Shown here piece by piece: positions 18,202 to 27,410 of a stretch of 64,000 nt of DNA. Below the pieces are notes generated by a model that worked only from the letters and a program-made list of their open reading frames with translations, was not told the origin of the DNA and ran no database searches. The DNA is from CAMCXT01 sp040403315 (GTDB lineage: Bacteria > Bacteroidota > Bacteroidia > M30B66). Position 1 is the stretch's first letter. Each line of letters opens with the position of its first letter. Position numbers and translations under genes: made by a program. Location of the stretch: positions 306,515-370,514 of the forward strand of contig JBBAKX010000004.1 in assembly GCA_040403315.1 (NCBI GenBank). The letters run 5' to 3'.

Positions 18202-19164
18202 ATGGAGAATACTGTGCCAACTGAAGAACAACAGGATAGAGAAAACAAAGGCAGAGGCCTTATTATTATATTATTTGTCGTTATTGCCTTATTAGGCTTG
18301 CTTTCAGCATATTTGTTTGTTCAAGTAAATACACTGAAGAAAGAGTCTGAAGGACTAAAAGCACAGCACGAGCAAGCAACTAAAGACATTGATGTTTACC
18401 GTGCTCAATTGCAGGAATTAACTGCAAAATATGATAGTTTAATGCAAGCACATGAAGGTCTCCGCACTGAGCTTAGCTTAGAGCGAGATAAGGTAGTTGC
18501 TTTGCTTCGCGATTATGAAAAATTAAAAGCAAGTGGAGGTTCACCTGCAAGTGAAGGAGGGAAAAATCTTCGTGCGCGCATGGAAGAATTGCAGCAAGCA
18601 TATGATGAAAATGAAGCAGTTATTTTGGAGTTGAAGGCGAAGAATCAAGAGTTGACCAACGAGAATTTCCGCACTACTAAACAGGTGGAGGAATTGAATG
18701 CCCAAAACACCAAACTTACTGAAGACAATGGAAAGCTTACTAAAACGGTTGATGTTGCAAAACGCTTAAAAACCTATGAAGTATATGCTGATGCAGTTCG
18801 CTTAAGCAGCGGTGGAACAAAAGAAAAACCTACAACCAAAGCAAGCAAAGCAGATCGGATAAGAGTTTGTTTCACTGTGCTAGACAACCAAATTGCTGAT
18901 AAGCAAGAAAAAGCATTGTATGCAGTAATTAAGGACCCGAACAAAAAGCCATTCACCGATGGGGATCGTTCAAAAATCACGTTGACCAATGGCAATGAGA
19001 TTCCTTACAGCATCAAGAAAAACATTTTCTACGACAATAAGGTGATGCAATTGTGCATGAATTGGGACATGAAATCGGAAGAAAAGCTGGTTGCTGGTCG
19101 CTACACCGTTGAAATTTATGCTGAAGGAGTGCAAATTGGCTCAACAGATTTCGAGCTTAAATAA
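18202..19164 (+). CDS. Membrane-anchored coiled-coil protein of unknown function
   Basis: A 320-residue protein. A short, charged cytoplasmic start is followed by one membrane helix (about 20-43; IIILFVVIALLGLLSAYLFV). A long heptad-rich coiled coil spans about 45-190, with Leu at regular spacing and repeated LxxLxAKY and LxxENxxL blocks. The C-terminal domain (about 195-320) is beta-rich (IRVCFTVLDNQIADK, GRYTVEIYAEGVQIGS). It looks like an envelope scaffold or structural protein with its C-terminus in the periplasm. I do not recognise a named family. It is a single gene ending in a strong terminator. Confidence 0.8.
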   Translation: MENTVPTEEQQDRENKGRGLIIILFVVIALLGLLSAYLFVQVNTLKKESEGLKAQHEQATKDIDVYRAQLQELTAKYDSLMQAHEGLRTELSLERDKVVALLRDYEKLKASGGSPASEGGKNLRARMEELQQAYDENEAVILELKAKNQELTNENFRTTKQVEELNAQNTKLTEDNGKLTKTVDVAKRLKTYEVYADAVRLSSGGTKEKPTTKASKADRIRVCFTVLDNQIADKQEKALYAVIKDPNKKPFTDGDRSKITLTNGNEIPYSIKKNIFYDNKVMQLCMNWDMKSEEKLVAGRYTVEIYAEGVQIGSTDFELK

Positions 19165-19184
19165 AACATCTCAATACAAATTAC

Positions 19185-19217
19185 AAAAAAGGCAATCAGC
19201 AATGGTTGCCTTTTTTT
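19185..19217. terminator. Bidirectional terminator between convergent genes
   Basis: AAAAAAGGCAA (19185-19195) pairs with TTGCC followed by seven T (19206-19217). The A-run and T-run make it work in both directions, serving the coiled-coil gene and the convergent response regulator, whose stop codon lies at its right edge. Confidence 0.8.
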
Positions 19218-19608
19218 ATTCTGGAAACTGAAGAATTTTATCGCGCGTAAGTGGCTTGCTGATAAATGCAACCACAGAAGAGTGACTCAATGCCCGCGAT
19301 TCATCGATTGGATCGAGCGAGCTTGACAACATAACAATTTTAACATATTGCTTCAATGCATCAGGCAAAGTTTCGAAAACCTCCAGAAAATCGAATCCGT
19401 CCATGTCGGGCATTCGAATATCGAGGATAATCAATTCGGGGGGCATAGTGCTCAACTCAGAGCAATTGGTAAGATAATTCAAGGCCTCTCTCGCAGAATT
19501 GAATGGAAGAATTTCTTCTGCCAATTCCGCTTGTTGAATCACTCTGGTGTTTATGAAAACATCAATTGGATTGTCCTCAATGATAACAACAGTTTGTACA
19601 GTTTTCAT
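19216..19608 (-). CDS. Single-domain CheY-like response regulator
   Basis: A 130-residue receiver domain with no output domain. The acidic pocket is E11-D12 (IIEDNPID). The phospho-acceptor is D63 in LIILDIRMPDMDG, the switch Ser lies in VMLSSSLDP, and the conserved Lys is in ISKPLT. It sits two bases downstream of the histidine kinase at 19611-20723 and is surely its partner. It belongs to the same paralogous group as the regulators at 28938, 38594 and 39223 (shared xDxxxxxFIN start, SSSLxPxDxxRA and KPL). Output is presumably by protein-protein contact. Confidence 0.93.
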   Translation of the reverse strand: MKTVQTVVIIEDNPIDVFINTRVIQQAELAEEILPFNSAREALNYLTNCSELSTMPPELIILDIRMPDMDGFDFLEVFETLPDALKQYVKIVMLSSSLDPIDESRALSHSSVVAFISKPLTRDKILQFPE

Positions 19609-19610
19609 AA

Positions 19611-20723
19611 CTAACGATTTTCCTTGTAATGCGCAGGAAGTTGAATAATAAAATGTGTTCCTTGATTGACCTCCGATTCGACTTTAATATCGCCTCCAAG
19701 CTTGTTAATCGTTTCTTTAACTATATACAATCCTAATCCAGAGCCCGTACTGTGGTCGCTCGTTCTGTAAAACATTTCAAAGATTCTCCCGAGATGATAG
19801 TCTTTAATACCTATACCATTGTCGCGAACGTTGATGGTTACCAATTCTTTACTTACTTCAACCGACACATTGATTTCGGGACTTCTTGATGGGTGACGGT
19901 ACTTGATTGAATTTGAGATCAAGTTGTTTAGTATTGTCGTCAGTCGGTTTCGATCTGATACAAAAATTGTACACTCATCTACCTTAACCGCTTCTTGGAT
20001 ATTGATTCCTGGAGCTTCTAAATAACGCAATCCCGATTCAACATCTGTCATCAAATCGTTGAGCTTAATGGCTTCAATTAGAAGTTCGGTGCGATTATTT
20101 CGAGAATACGCTACGATATCGCGAATGATATTGTCGAGCTTCAGGATGCTTTCCTCCATAAGATCAACATACCGCTGAGCACCTTCTTCTTTTACTTCAA
20201 CACGAAGTAAATAGAGTAAGCCAAGCACTGAAGTTAGCGGAGAACGTAAATCGTGTGATGCTGAATAAACAAAACGATCAAGTTCATGATTGATCTTTTC
20301 AAGCTCGAGATTCTTCTCTTGCAATTCCAACATGGCGGCATACTTACTTCCAGAAACTTGATTTTGAAGGATTTCGCTGAGCAGCCCAGGAAGATGAAGC
20401 ATTTCGGAGGCGCTTAAGACTAGAACTGCCTTACTGTGAAAAACTGCCATTCCAGGAATTTGGTCACCCAAAATTATGATCTGAACACCAGGATTTGCAT
20501 TTAGAATTTCGGTAGATACCCTCACCAATTCTTCTGAAGATCCAGCATAATGTATCAATGCGAATTTCCAGTCGCCCTGCAAGACCTTGCCCGATTCAGC
20601 GAAATTAAATTCTGAAAGATTCCAGTCATTAAGTAACTCAGGGAGCTTAAAAAGCTCGTTCTGACCGCCCTTTCGGCTAAAAATATTTACTGAAACGCTG
20701 TTCATTCTTTTTGCTGCTAGCAA
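19611..20723 (-). CDS. Cytoplasmic sensor histidine kinase
   Basis: A 370-residue kinase with no membrane helix. The dimerisation/phospho-acceptor domain has H157 in YSASHDLRSPLTS. The ATPase domain shows the N box (NNLISNSIKYRHPS), G1 (VRDNGIGIKDY), F box (IFEMFYR) and G2 (STGSGLGLYIVKE). The first 120 residues alternate beta and helix like a receiver (FALIHYAG, VQIIILGDQ, AVLVLSASEML) but lack the acidic pocket and phospho-Asp, so this may be a pseudo-receiver. Start choice is open between 20723 and an ATG at 20705. It forms an operon with the regulator two bases downstream. Confidence 0.9.
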   Translation of the reverse strand: MLAAKRMNSVSVNIFSRKGGQNELFKLPELLNDWNLSEFNFAESGKVLQGDWKFALIHYAGSSEELVRVSTEILNANPGVQIIILGDQIPGMAVFHSKAVLVLSASEMLHLPGLLSEILQNQVSGSKYAAMLELQEKNLELEKINHELDRFVYSASHDLRSPLTSVLGLLYLLRVEVKEEGAQRYVDLMEESILKLDNIIRDIVAYSRNNRTELLIEAIKLNDLMTDVESGLRYLEAPGINIQEAVKVDECTIFVSDRNRLTTILNNLISNSIKYRHPSRSPEINVSVEVSKELVTINVRDNGIGIKDYHLGRIFEMFYRTSDHSTGSGLGLYIVKETINKLGGDIKVESEVNQGTHFIIQLPAHYKENR

Positions 20724-21047
20724 TATAAGTCAATATTCTCTAATCCTTAAAACACGCGCTTCAGTATGATCAAAAACTCAAACAATGATAATCTTTAGAT
20801 CACACTGAAAAGGTACGACTTAGGTTCAGTAATCTTTACAAAATCATAGGTGTCCTTACATGGCTCAAGAGAGACAATACAAATACTAATACGTTGTTTA
20901 ACAGGCATTTAAATACGGCAACTTCGCAAATTTTACATTTTTTTAATTTTTCATTGCACGTGTAAGAAATCGCGTGTCGACAATGGTTTTCAGGGAAACT
21001 AAGCGGGCTTACATACAGTAATACAGTGTGTAATACAGATTGAAGAC
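20724..21047. promoter_or_regulatory. Divergent 324-base intergenic region with repeats
   Basis: No convincing gene lies here. The stretch holds an inverted repeat (TTCAGTATGATC at 20760-20771; GATCACACTGAA at 20798-20809; 11 of 12 positions pair) and the 12-mer ATCATAGGTGTC at 20843-20854, which recurs upstream of the giant kinase at 44955-44966. A tandem GTAATACAG lies at 21018-21026 and 21030-21038, just before the sorting-domain gene. It should contain the divergent promoters of the kinase and of the 21048 gene, but no clear TAnnTTTG box was found. Confidence 0.5.
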
Positions 21048-21518
21048 ATGAATGCCTTGAAACTTTACTCGTTGTGGATAACAATTTCCTTTTTGGGCTT
21101 GCTGCAAAGCGCAGATGCTCAAACAGGACCTGATGGAAAGAAGCGCTACCGTGTAACAGGCTTTAAAGCTGCCAACACGAGCATTTCTAGTCTTTCAAAT
21201 ACTGCAGAAGCTCTTCCAAAGGCTACGCTATATATACCCTCTGCATTCACGCCAAATGGAGACGGAATCAACGATAGATTTGGAGTAAAAGCGCAAAACA
21301 TTACCGACTTCAATCTTAAAATCTTTAACAGATGGGGAGAAATGGTATTTGAGAGCGATAATATATCTGACTTGTGGGATGGAAAGTATCAAGGCGAGGC
21401 TATTACCAGCACTGATGTTTTCGTTTACACAGTTAAAGCAATAGGAATCAACGGAACACCACTTCCTGAAGAAAACGGCACTGTAACGCTGGTTGCTGAA
21501 GGAGTTGGAGACAATTAA
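21048..21518 (+). CDS. Stand-alone T9SS type B (CHU_C) sorting-domain protein
   Basis: A 156-residue protein that is little more than a signal peptide (about 1-25, ending SADAQ), a 35-residue linker, and a complete gliding-motility-associated C-terminal domain. That domain has IPSAFTPNGDGINDRFGVK, LKIFNRWGEMVFES, DLWDGKYQGE, TDVFVYTVKA and GTVTLV. This domain normally sits at the end of very large adhesins and targets them to type IX secretion. Here it has no passenger. The next gene starts 10 bases later and encodes a giant PKD protein without a sorting domain, so the two products may work together; this is inference. Confidence 0.88.
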   Translation: MNALKLYSLWITISFLGLLQSADAQTGPDGKKRYRVTGFKAANTSISSLSNTAEALPKATLYIPSAFTPNGDGINDRFGVKAQNITDFNLKIFNRWGEMVFESDNISDLWDGKYQGEAITSTDVFVYTVKAIGINGTPLPEENGTVTLVAEGVGDN

Positions 21519-21528
21519 TTGGAGCACT

Positions 21529-24500
21529 ATGAGGAAATTATACATTATAAAAATTGAATTGAGGTACCTCGCGACACTTTTGTTGTTGCTTTCGGCTTTC
21601 GGGCTGATGGCGCAAAGTCCGACGGCTAACTTTACTGCATCGGGCCAAGCTGGTTGTGCGCCATATAGCGTAAACTTTACAAATACATCAACCAATGCAA
21701 CTTCATACAGTTGGAATTTTGGGAACAGTAATTTTTCCACTTTACCCAATCCACAAAACGTATTTGTAAACCCGGGAACCTTCACTGTAACGTTAACAGC
21801 GACTGGCGTTGGTGGACAAACTAATTCACAAACGATGTCGATTTCGGCATTGCCAGGCCCAGTAACAACTTTCACTGTTTCAGAAACTTCGGGCTGTGAA
21901 GATCAAACGGTATTCAACTTCAACAACAATACTACGGGCGCTGTTAGTGTTTTTTGGGATTTCGATGATGGAAACTCTTCGTTGCAAACAAACGCGACGA
22001 AAATCTATAACGCCCCTGGAAGTTACCATGTAAGTTTATTGGCTACCAATTCTGTCGGATGCCAATCGGTTTACAACCTCCCACAACCAATTACAATAAA
22101 TCCAGTTCCAATTGCAGCATTTTCGGTAAACACCACTAGTGTATGTCAGCCTTCCACCCCATTTTTATTTACTTCATCCTCCACTGGAGCGAGCAATTTT
22201 CTTTGGAACTTCGGAGATGGAACAACATCTACCCAAGCAAATCCGGGAAAAATTTATTCCAATCCAGGACTGTATACCGTTACACTTATCGCCGGTAATG
22301 GATTTGGTTGTTTCGATACTATTACTCAAACCAATTTGGTTACAGTTCAAACACCTGTTTATCCTCTAATAACTACAAATGTTACCTCAGGCTGCCAGCC
22401 TTTACTTATCAATTTTAATACACCTCAAAACATTGGTGCTGCTGCATATCAATGGAATTTCGGAAATGGACAGCAGTCTCAAGCTCCAGCTTTTAATGTT
22501 AACTATTTAACAGCAGGAGCTTACGATGTTTCGTTATCCGTAACCATGAACAATGGTTGTGTTTATACAAGTTCTCAAAACGACTTAATCACGGTTAATC
22601 CTCAACCAGAGGTGAACTTCTCTGTTCAAAATGCATCTGGTTGCGCACCATTAACGATCGGTTTAGACAACACATCCACTGGAGCAACCAGCTATAACTG
22701 GCAATTTAGTGATGGAAGCAACTCTTCACAATTCGAGCCTTCGCATGTATTTACACAATCTGGACTTCATTGGGTTAGACTAACAGCCACTAGCGGTCAA
22801 GGATGCGCAGCGTTACAAACACAACTAAACTCTGTAAATGCAATTGCTCCTATGGCTGCTTTCTCTGTGTCTGACACATCTAACTGCCCTCCATTAACTG
22901 CAACCTTTACCAATCAAACTACCGGAGCAACAAGTTACCAATGGATTTTTGGGAATGGTACCACTAGCAATCAAGCCAATCCTTCGATTACGCTAAATCA
23001 GCTAGGCAATTATGATGTAACTTTAATTGCCATCAACAGTGGCGGTTGCCGCGACACATTGGTGATGAATGATTTACTCGATGTTGAATACACCTTAGCC
23101 AACTACAATCCACCGCCAACGGTGAGTGCTTGTGCACCATTCAATGCATCCTTCGAATTTGGCGGTCAATCAGCGAATTCGTATTTCTGGGATTTTGGAG
23201 ATGGGACTACATCAACAGATCCAGCACCAAGCCATGTTTATGATGAACCAGGCGATTATACTGTTTCGCTTTTAATCAACAATGGCACACCATGTATGCT
23301 TAATTATCCTGTGTTCCAACAGGTACACATTGAAGGTTCTATTCCGGAGTTTTCTGTAACATATGATGCTTGCCCGCCATTTCCTGTAACATTTAATGTT
23401 GATACGAATTTCATTGAATCATTTCTTTGGGATTTTGGAGATGGCACAACCTCTACCGAAGCTCTACCTACGCATATCTATCCAAACAACAATGTTCACC
23501 ATGTTAGCCTTAATGTGGTTACTGATTTGGGTTGCACTTACTCGTTTGTTGGGTTTAACGCAGTGAATTTTGGCTCTTTGTTCGCAAACTTTACCAGCTA
23601 TTATGACCCAGAGGCTCCGTTCCCGTTGGAGGTTGCCTTTACAAGTAACAATTCAAGCGCAACAGGTTGGCTTTGGAATTTTGGGGATGGAACAACCTCA
23701 ACACAAGAAAATCCAACACATATCTATCAAACAGATGGCGACTATGTGGTTACTTTAACCATCACAACTGCAAACTGTACACTTTCAAGTTTTGGAAGCG
23801 CGTTTGCCGATGAAGCGGTCGCAGAAAATGCTGAATCTGCATCTGGCGGATCTGAACCTCCAGGCTCAGCTATTCAAATTGAACCGATGGCCGTTTGTGC
23901 ACCAACAACGATTCACTTTTTCCGCCAAGACACCTCACATGTTGTGCAGTATTGGAACTTAGGAGATGGAACTATATCGACACTTCAAACACCAGTGCAC
24001 CTGTACACACAAGCAGGAATTTACAATGTAACATATGTGGCGAACACCCCTTACGGAGTAGATACATTCAGCTACCCCCAAACTATATTGGTTGGAGGAG
24101 GAGTGCCTAATTTTACCATTACTGCTGATGAATCTTGCGCATACACCGAAGTTACTGTCAATCCTGAAAATTCAGGCATTATTGATAGTTTGACTTGGAC
24201 ATTCAGCGATGGGTTTACATCGAATGATTTATCGGTAACCCATCAATTTCTGAATTCCAATTCCTCTTATTTGGTTCAACTTAGCTACACCGATACTATA
24301 GGTTGTGTAGCGAACCGAATGAGAAGCATTTTTGCCAATCCAACGATTCCTGATATCGACTATGAAACTTCTGTATGCAATGATACAGTTCATTTCACCC
24401 ACGATTTACCTGCGAGTTATTCTCTGCTATGGGATTTTGGAGACGGGACTACTTCAACAGAGTCACAACCGAACCATTATTATTTACAAGAGGGTGTGTT

Positions 24501-27351
24501 TGATGTATCCTTGCAATTTACAACAGATGATGGATGCGAACTTTTTTATGAATTACCTCAATCGATCATATTTGCGAACCCTATTCCTCAATTTGAAATC
24601 CTAGGAGACTCTGCTGGTTGCAGTCCCTTAAACATACAATTGGCTAATTTAACTCCAAATTCAAGCCAAGTGGCATGGTTTATTGATGGATTAAACATGG
24701 TTTTAGGTAGTTGGATTCCGAACGTAGGCTATGTTGGTCCTATTAATGTCACACTTAATATTACTGATACAATAGGCTTTTATCAAAGGGTTTCTAGCAG
24801 CTTATTGCCTACTTGTGTAATTCAAAATTACTTTTCTAATGTCTTTAACGTCTATGGCGCAAACGCCGATTTCACACTTACTCAAAGTGGTTTGTGTATC
24901 CCGATTCAAGCACAATTCATCAGTTTAAGTTCAGATGCTGTTGAGTGGAACTGGGATTTCGGCAATGGTTATACATCTTCAGTTCAAAATCCATCAATGA
25001 ATTTTGTTACAGTTCCGGCTGACTCCGTAACGCTTTCAATCACTACAATTCATGGATGCACCGACACCCATACAGAAGCAGGAATTAACATCCTCGAACC
25101 TGTTATTGGTGCCGCATACTCAGGAATTTGCAATCCTCTTCAAGTACAATTTGAAGCCACAACGGATGGAATGATTGGATGGGAATGGGATTTTGGCGAC
25201 GGAACCACAGGCAGCGGTCCAGCACCAGCTCACGTTTACACCGCCGATGGCAACTACGCTGCTTCAGTGATCGTAACAACAATAGAAAATTGTCGCGACA
25301 CAGTAACCATGCAAGTTCCTATTGTGGTTAATGGTCCAGAAGCGAACTTCAACTCGCCAACACCGGCCAATTGCGCGCCTTCTGTTGTTGAATTCTTCGA
25401 TCTATCGCAGGAAGCAGTTGCTTGGTACTGGGATTTCGGCGATAACACCAATTCTACAGTTCAACATCCAGTTAAATTGTACGATCAGCCGGGCGTTTAC
25501 GATATTTTACTTGTTGTGACCTCTTCAGCAGGCTGCACCGATACCTTATTGATGCCAGAATATGTCACGGTTCTTGGTCCAGCAACAAGCTTCAGTGTAT
25601 CGAGTCAAAATGCTTGCATAGGATCTCCAGTTCAATTCACCGATTTGTCGAATGGCTCTGTTGAATGGGAATGGAACTTTGGCGAAGGGAATACTTCTAC
25701 TGAACAAAATCCTTCGTTCACTTATCAAGACACAGGCTCCTATGTTATAACCTTGTTCTCTGCAGATACATTGGGATGCAGCGCATTCTTTACCATTGCG
25801 TTACCTATCCACATCAACCCTTATCCAGTTGCATCCTTCACGGTGAGTGATATGAGTCAGTGCGCCCCTTTAATCGTTGAGATGACTAATACATCATCAG
25901 GTGCAAGTTCATACAATTGGAATCTAGGTGGGTTATCCACCTCTACAGAGATAAATCCATCAGCTGAATTCAGTTTGCCTGGAGCGTATAACATATCGAT
26001 GGTTGCGACCACCGAATTTGGTTGTAGCGATACATTCTCGATCGGCGGATTGCAATCGCTTATGATCCCAATTGCTGGATTTAATCTTACTGAAACAGAA
26101 GGCTGCACACCTTTGTCGGTATCATTCAATAATACCTCATACCAAACCGAAAGCCCTAGTTATAATTGGTCATTCGGCAACGGAAATAGCTCTACGGAAA
26201 TCAATCCCACGAATGTGTACTTCGATCCAGGTTTTTACACAGTTGGATTGGAAGTAATCAATCAGAATGGTTGTGCAGATACACTTTCACTTCCTTCATT
26301 TATTCAGGTTTACGATACACTTCCAGCGCCAACTACACCTATCCTCCGCGTAAGCGTGAGTGGTTCAGAATCGGTAGTTGTTGAATGGGAGCAATCGGTT
26401 GCGCCTGATTTTGGAGCATACGAACTCTATGGGAAAAACCAAACTTCCACAGATTGGATTTTACTCACCACGATCGATGAATCGCACATCTTGAGTTACA
26501 CACAAACTGGTTTAAACACCTTCGAAAATGTGTATTGCTATCGATTGGTTACCCGCGATCGCTGCGGATACACTGTAGACTTAGAAAATCTGATAGATCA
26601 TTGCACCATTAACATTGAAGTGATCACTTTGGAAAACAATACCATCGATGCCATTTGGTCTCCATATGTAGGAAAAACTGTTTCTCAATACCGCGTTTTC
26701 AGAGCTGAGGAAAATGGCGATCTGCCTGTTGATTTAGGCACTGTACCTGGCGATGTGTTGCGTTTCATCGATTCTACTATTTATTGTCCATCGAGCTATC
26801 GATATTTCGTGAAAGCAGAAGGTTTAAATGGTCAATTCCACGTTGAATCGGATTCAGATTTCGATTTGAGCGATCCGATTGATAATCTTTTCGAAAATCA
26901 ACAAGTAGATATGGCACGGTCAACCGTTATCAACGATGAATCGATCATCACCGAATGGCCAGTGCCTGAAATTATGAGCGAAAGAATTACAGGATATGAA
27001 GTTTACCGATCAACAGATAATGTTAATTTCACTTTAGTAACGACTGTTCCATCCTATCAAACAGAATATGTTGATCACCAGGTAAACGTATTTAAGAACA
27101 AGTATTACTATGCTGTTTTGGCAACCAATGCTTGCGATTTACGAGGCCGCGAAGGAGAGTCGAGCGATAACATTGTATTTAAAGCTTCGGCTAGAGATGA
27201 TCTTTTTATTAACCTCGAGTGGACACCTTACGAAGGTTGGGGCGCGCATGGTGTAGGTTTTTACATGATCGAAAGACAGAATAGCGATGGAAGCTGGGAA
27301 GTGATTAAAACTGTTCCGGGCGCTGTGTTGACTACTGTTGATGAAAATTAA
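21529..27351 (+). CDS. Giant PKD-repeat surface protein lacking a C-terminal sorting domain
   Basis: I prefer the ATG at 21529 over an in-frame one at 21493: it is preceded by GGAG and followed directly by a signal peptide (MRKLYIIK to FGLMAQ). The 1940-residue product carries about 19 PKD-type repeats of 80-100 residues (GCAPxxVxFxN, then YxWNFGDGTTS and PxHxYxxxGxYxVxL), many with a conserved Cys. About three fibronectin-III-like domains follow (from about residue 1600). A last FN3 domain stops half-way (PYEGWGAHGVGFYMIERQ to VDEN). Relatives continue into CHU_C; nothing of the kind remains before the next gene 60 bases on. It is likely truncated, yet otherwise intact. Confidence 0.88.
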   Translation: MRKLYIIKIELRYLATLLLLLSAFGLMAQSPTANFTASGQAGCAPYSVNFTNTSTNATSYSWNFGNSNFSTLPNPQNVFVNPGTFTVTLTATGVGGQTNSQTMSISALPGPVTTFTVSETSGCEDQTVFNFNNNTTGAVSVFWDFDDGNSSLQTNATKIYNAPGSYHVSLLATNSVGCQSVYNLPQPITINPVPIAAFSVNTTSVCQPSTPFLFTSSSTGASNFLWNFGDGTTSTQANPGKIYSNPGLYTVTLIAGNGFGCFDTITQTNLVTVQTPVYPLITTNVTSGCQPLLINFNTPQNIGAAAYQWNFGNGQQSQAPAFNVNYLTAGAYDVSLSVTMNNGCVYTSSQNDLITVNPQPEVNFSVQNASGCAPLTIGLDNTSTGATSYNWQFSDGSNSSQFEPSHVFTQSGLHWVRLTATSGQGCAALQTQLNSVNAIAPMAAFSVSDTSNCPPLTATFTNQTTGATSYQWIFGNGTTSNQANPSITLNQLGNYDVTLIAINSGGCRDTLVMNDLLDVEYTLANYNPPPTVSACAPFNASFEFGGQSANSYFWDFGDGTTSTDPAPSHVYDEPGDYTVSLLINNGTPCMLNYPVFQQVHIEGSIPEFSVTYDACPPFPVTFNVDTNFIESFLWDFGDGTTSTEALPTHIYPNNNVHHVSLNVVTDLGCTYSFVGFNAVNFGSLFANFTSYYDPEAPFPLEVAFTSNNSSATGWLWNFGDGTTSTQENPTHIYQTDGDYVVTLTITTANCTLSSFGSAFADEAVAENAESASGGSEPPGSAIQIEPMAVCAPTTIHFFRQDTSHVVQYWNLGDGTISTLQTPVHLYTQAGIYNVTYVANTPYGVDTFSYPQTILVGGGVPNFTITADESCAYTEVTVNPENSGIIDSLTWTFSDGFTSNDLSVTHQFLNSNSSYLVQLSYTDTIGCVANRMRSIFANPTIPDIDYETSVCNDTVHFTHDLPASYSLLWDFGDGTTSTESQPNHYYLQEGVFDVSLQFTTDDGCELFYELPQSIIFANPIPQFEILGDSAGCSPLNIQLANLTPNSSQVAWFIDGLNMVLGSWIPNVGYVGPINVTLNITDTIGFYQRVSSSLLPTCVIQNYFSNVFNVYGANADFTLTQSGLCIPIQAQFISLSSDAVEWNWDFGNGYTSSVQNPSMNFVTVPADSVTLSITTIHGCTDTHTEAGINILEPVIGAAYSGICNPLQVQFEATTDGMIGWEWDFGDGTTGSGPAPAHVYTADGNYAASVIVTTIENCRDTVTMQVPIVVNGPEANFNSPTPANCAPSVVEFFDLSQEAVAWYWDFGDNTNSTVQHPVKLYDQPGVYDILLVVTSSAGCTDTLLMPEYVTVLGPATSFSVSSQNACIGSPVQFTDLSNGSVEWEWNFGEGNTSTEQNPSFTYQDTGSYVITLFSADTLGCSAFFTIALPIHINPYPVASFTVSDMSQCAPLIVEMTNTSSGASSYNWNLGGLSTSTEINPSAEFSLPGAYNISMVATTEFGCSDTFSIGGLQSLMIPIAGFNLTETEGCTPLSVSFNNTSYQTESPSYNWSFGNGNSSTEINPTNVYFDPGFYTVGLEVINQNGCADTLSLPSFIQVYDTLPAPTTPILRVSVSGSESVVVEWEQSVAPDFGAYELYGKNQTSTDWILLTTIDESHILSYTQTGLNTFENVYCYRLVTRDRCGYTVDLENLIDHCTINIEVITLENNTIDAIWSPYVGKTVSQYRVFRAEENGDLPVDLGTVPGDVLRFIDSTIYCPSSYRYFVKAEGLNGQFHVESDSDFDLSDPIDNLFENQQVDMARSTVINDESIITEWPVPEIMSERITGYEVYRSTDNVNFTLVTTVPSYQTEYVDHQVNVFKNKYYYAVLATNACDLRGREGESSDNIVFKASARDDLFINLEWTPYEGWGAHGVGFYMIERQNSDGSWEVIKTVPGAVLTTVDEN

Positions 27352-27410
27352 TAAAACATACTTCACCTAAAGCCAAATTCTCATATATTGGGGGCCTAAA
27401 GGGTGAAGAT

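Noticed and set aside
20836..21084. Minus-strand 82-codon frame in the divergent intergenic region
   Set aside because: It overlaps the start of the sorting-domain gene, is rich in Cys, Leu and His without order, and has no promoter or start context.
27352..27410. Frameshift continuation of the PKD protein
   Set aside because: All three frames were read; none continues FN3 or CHU_C motifs and the gap is only 59 bases.
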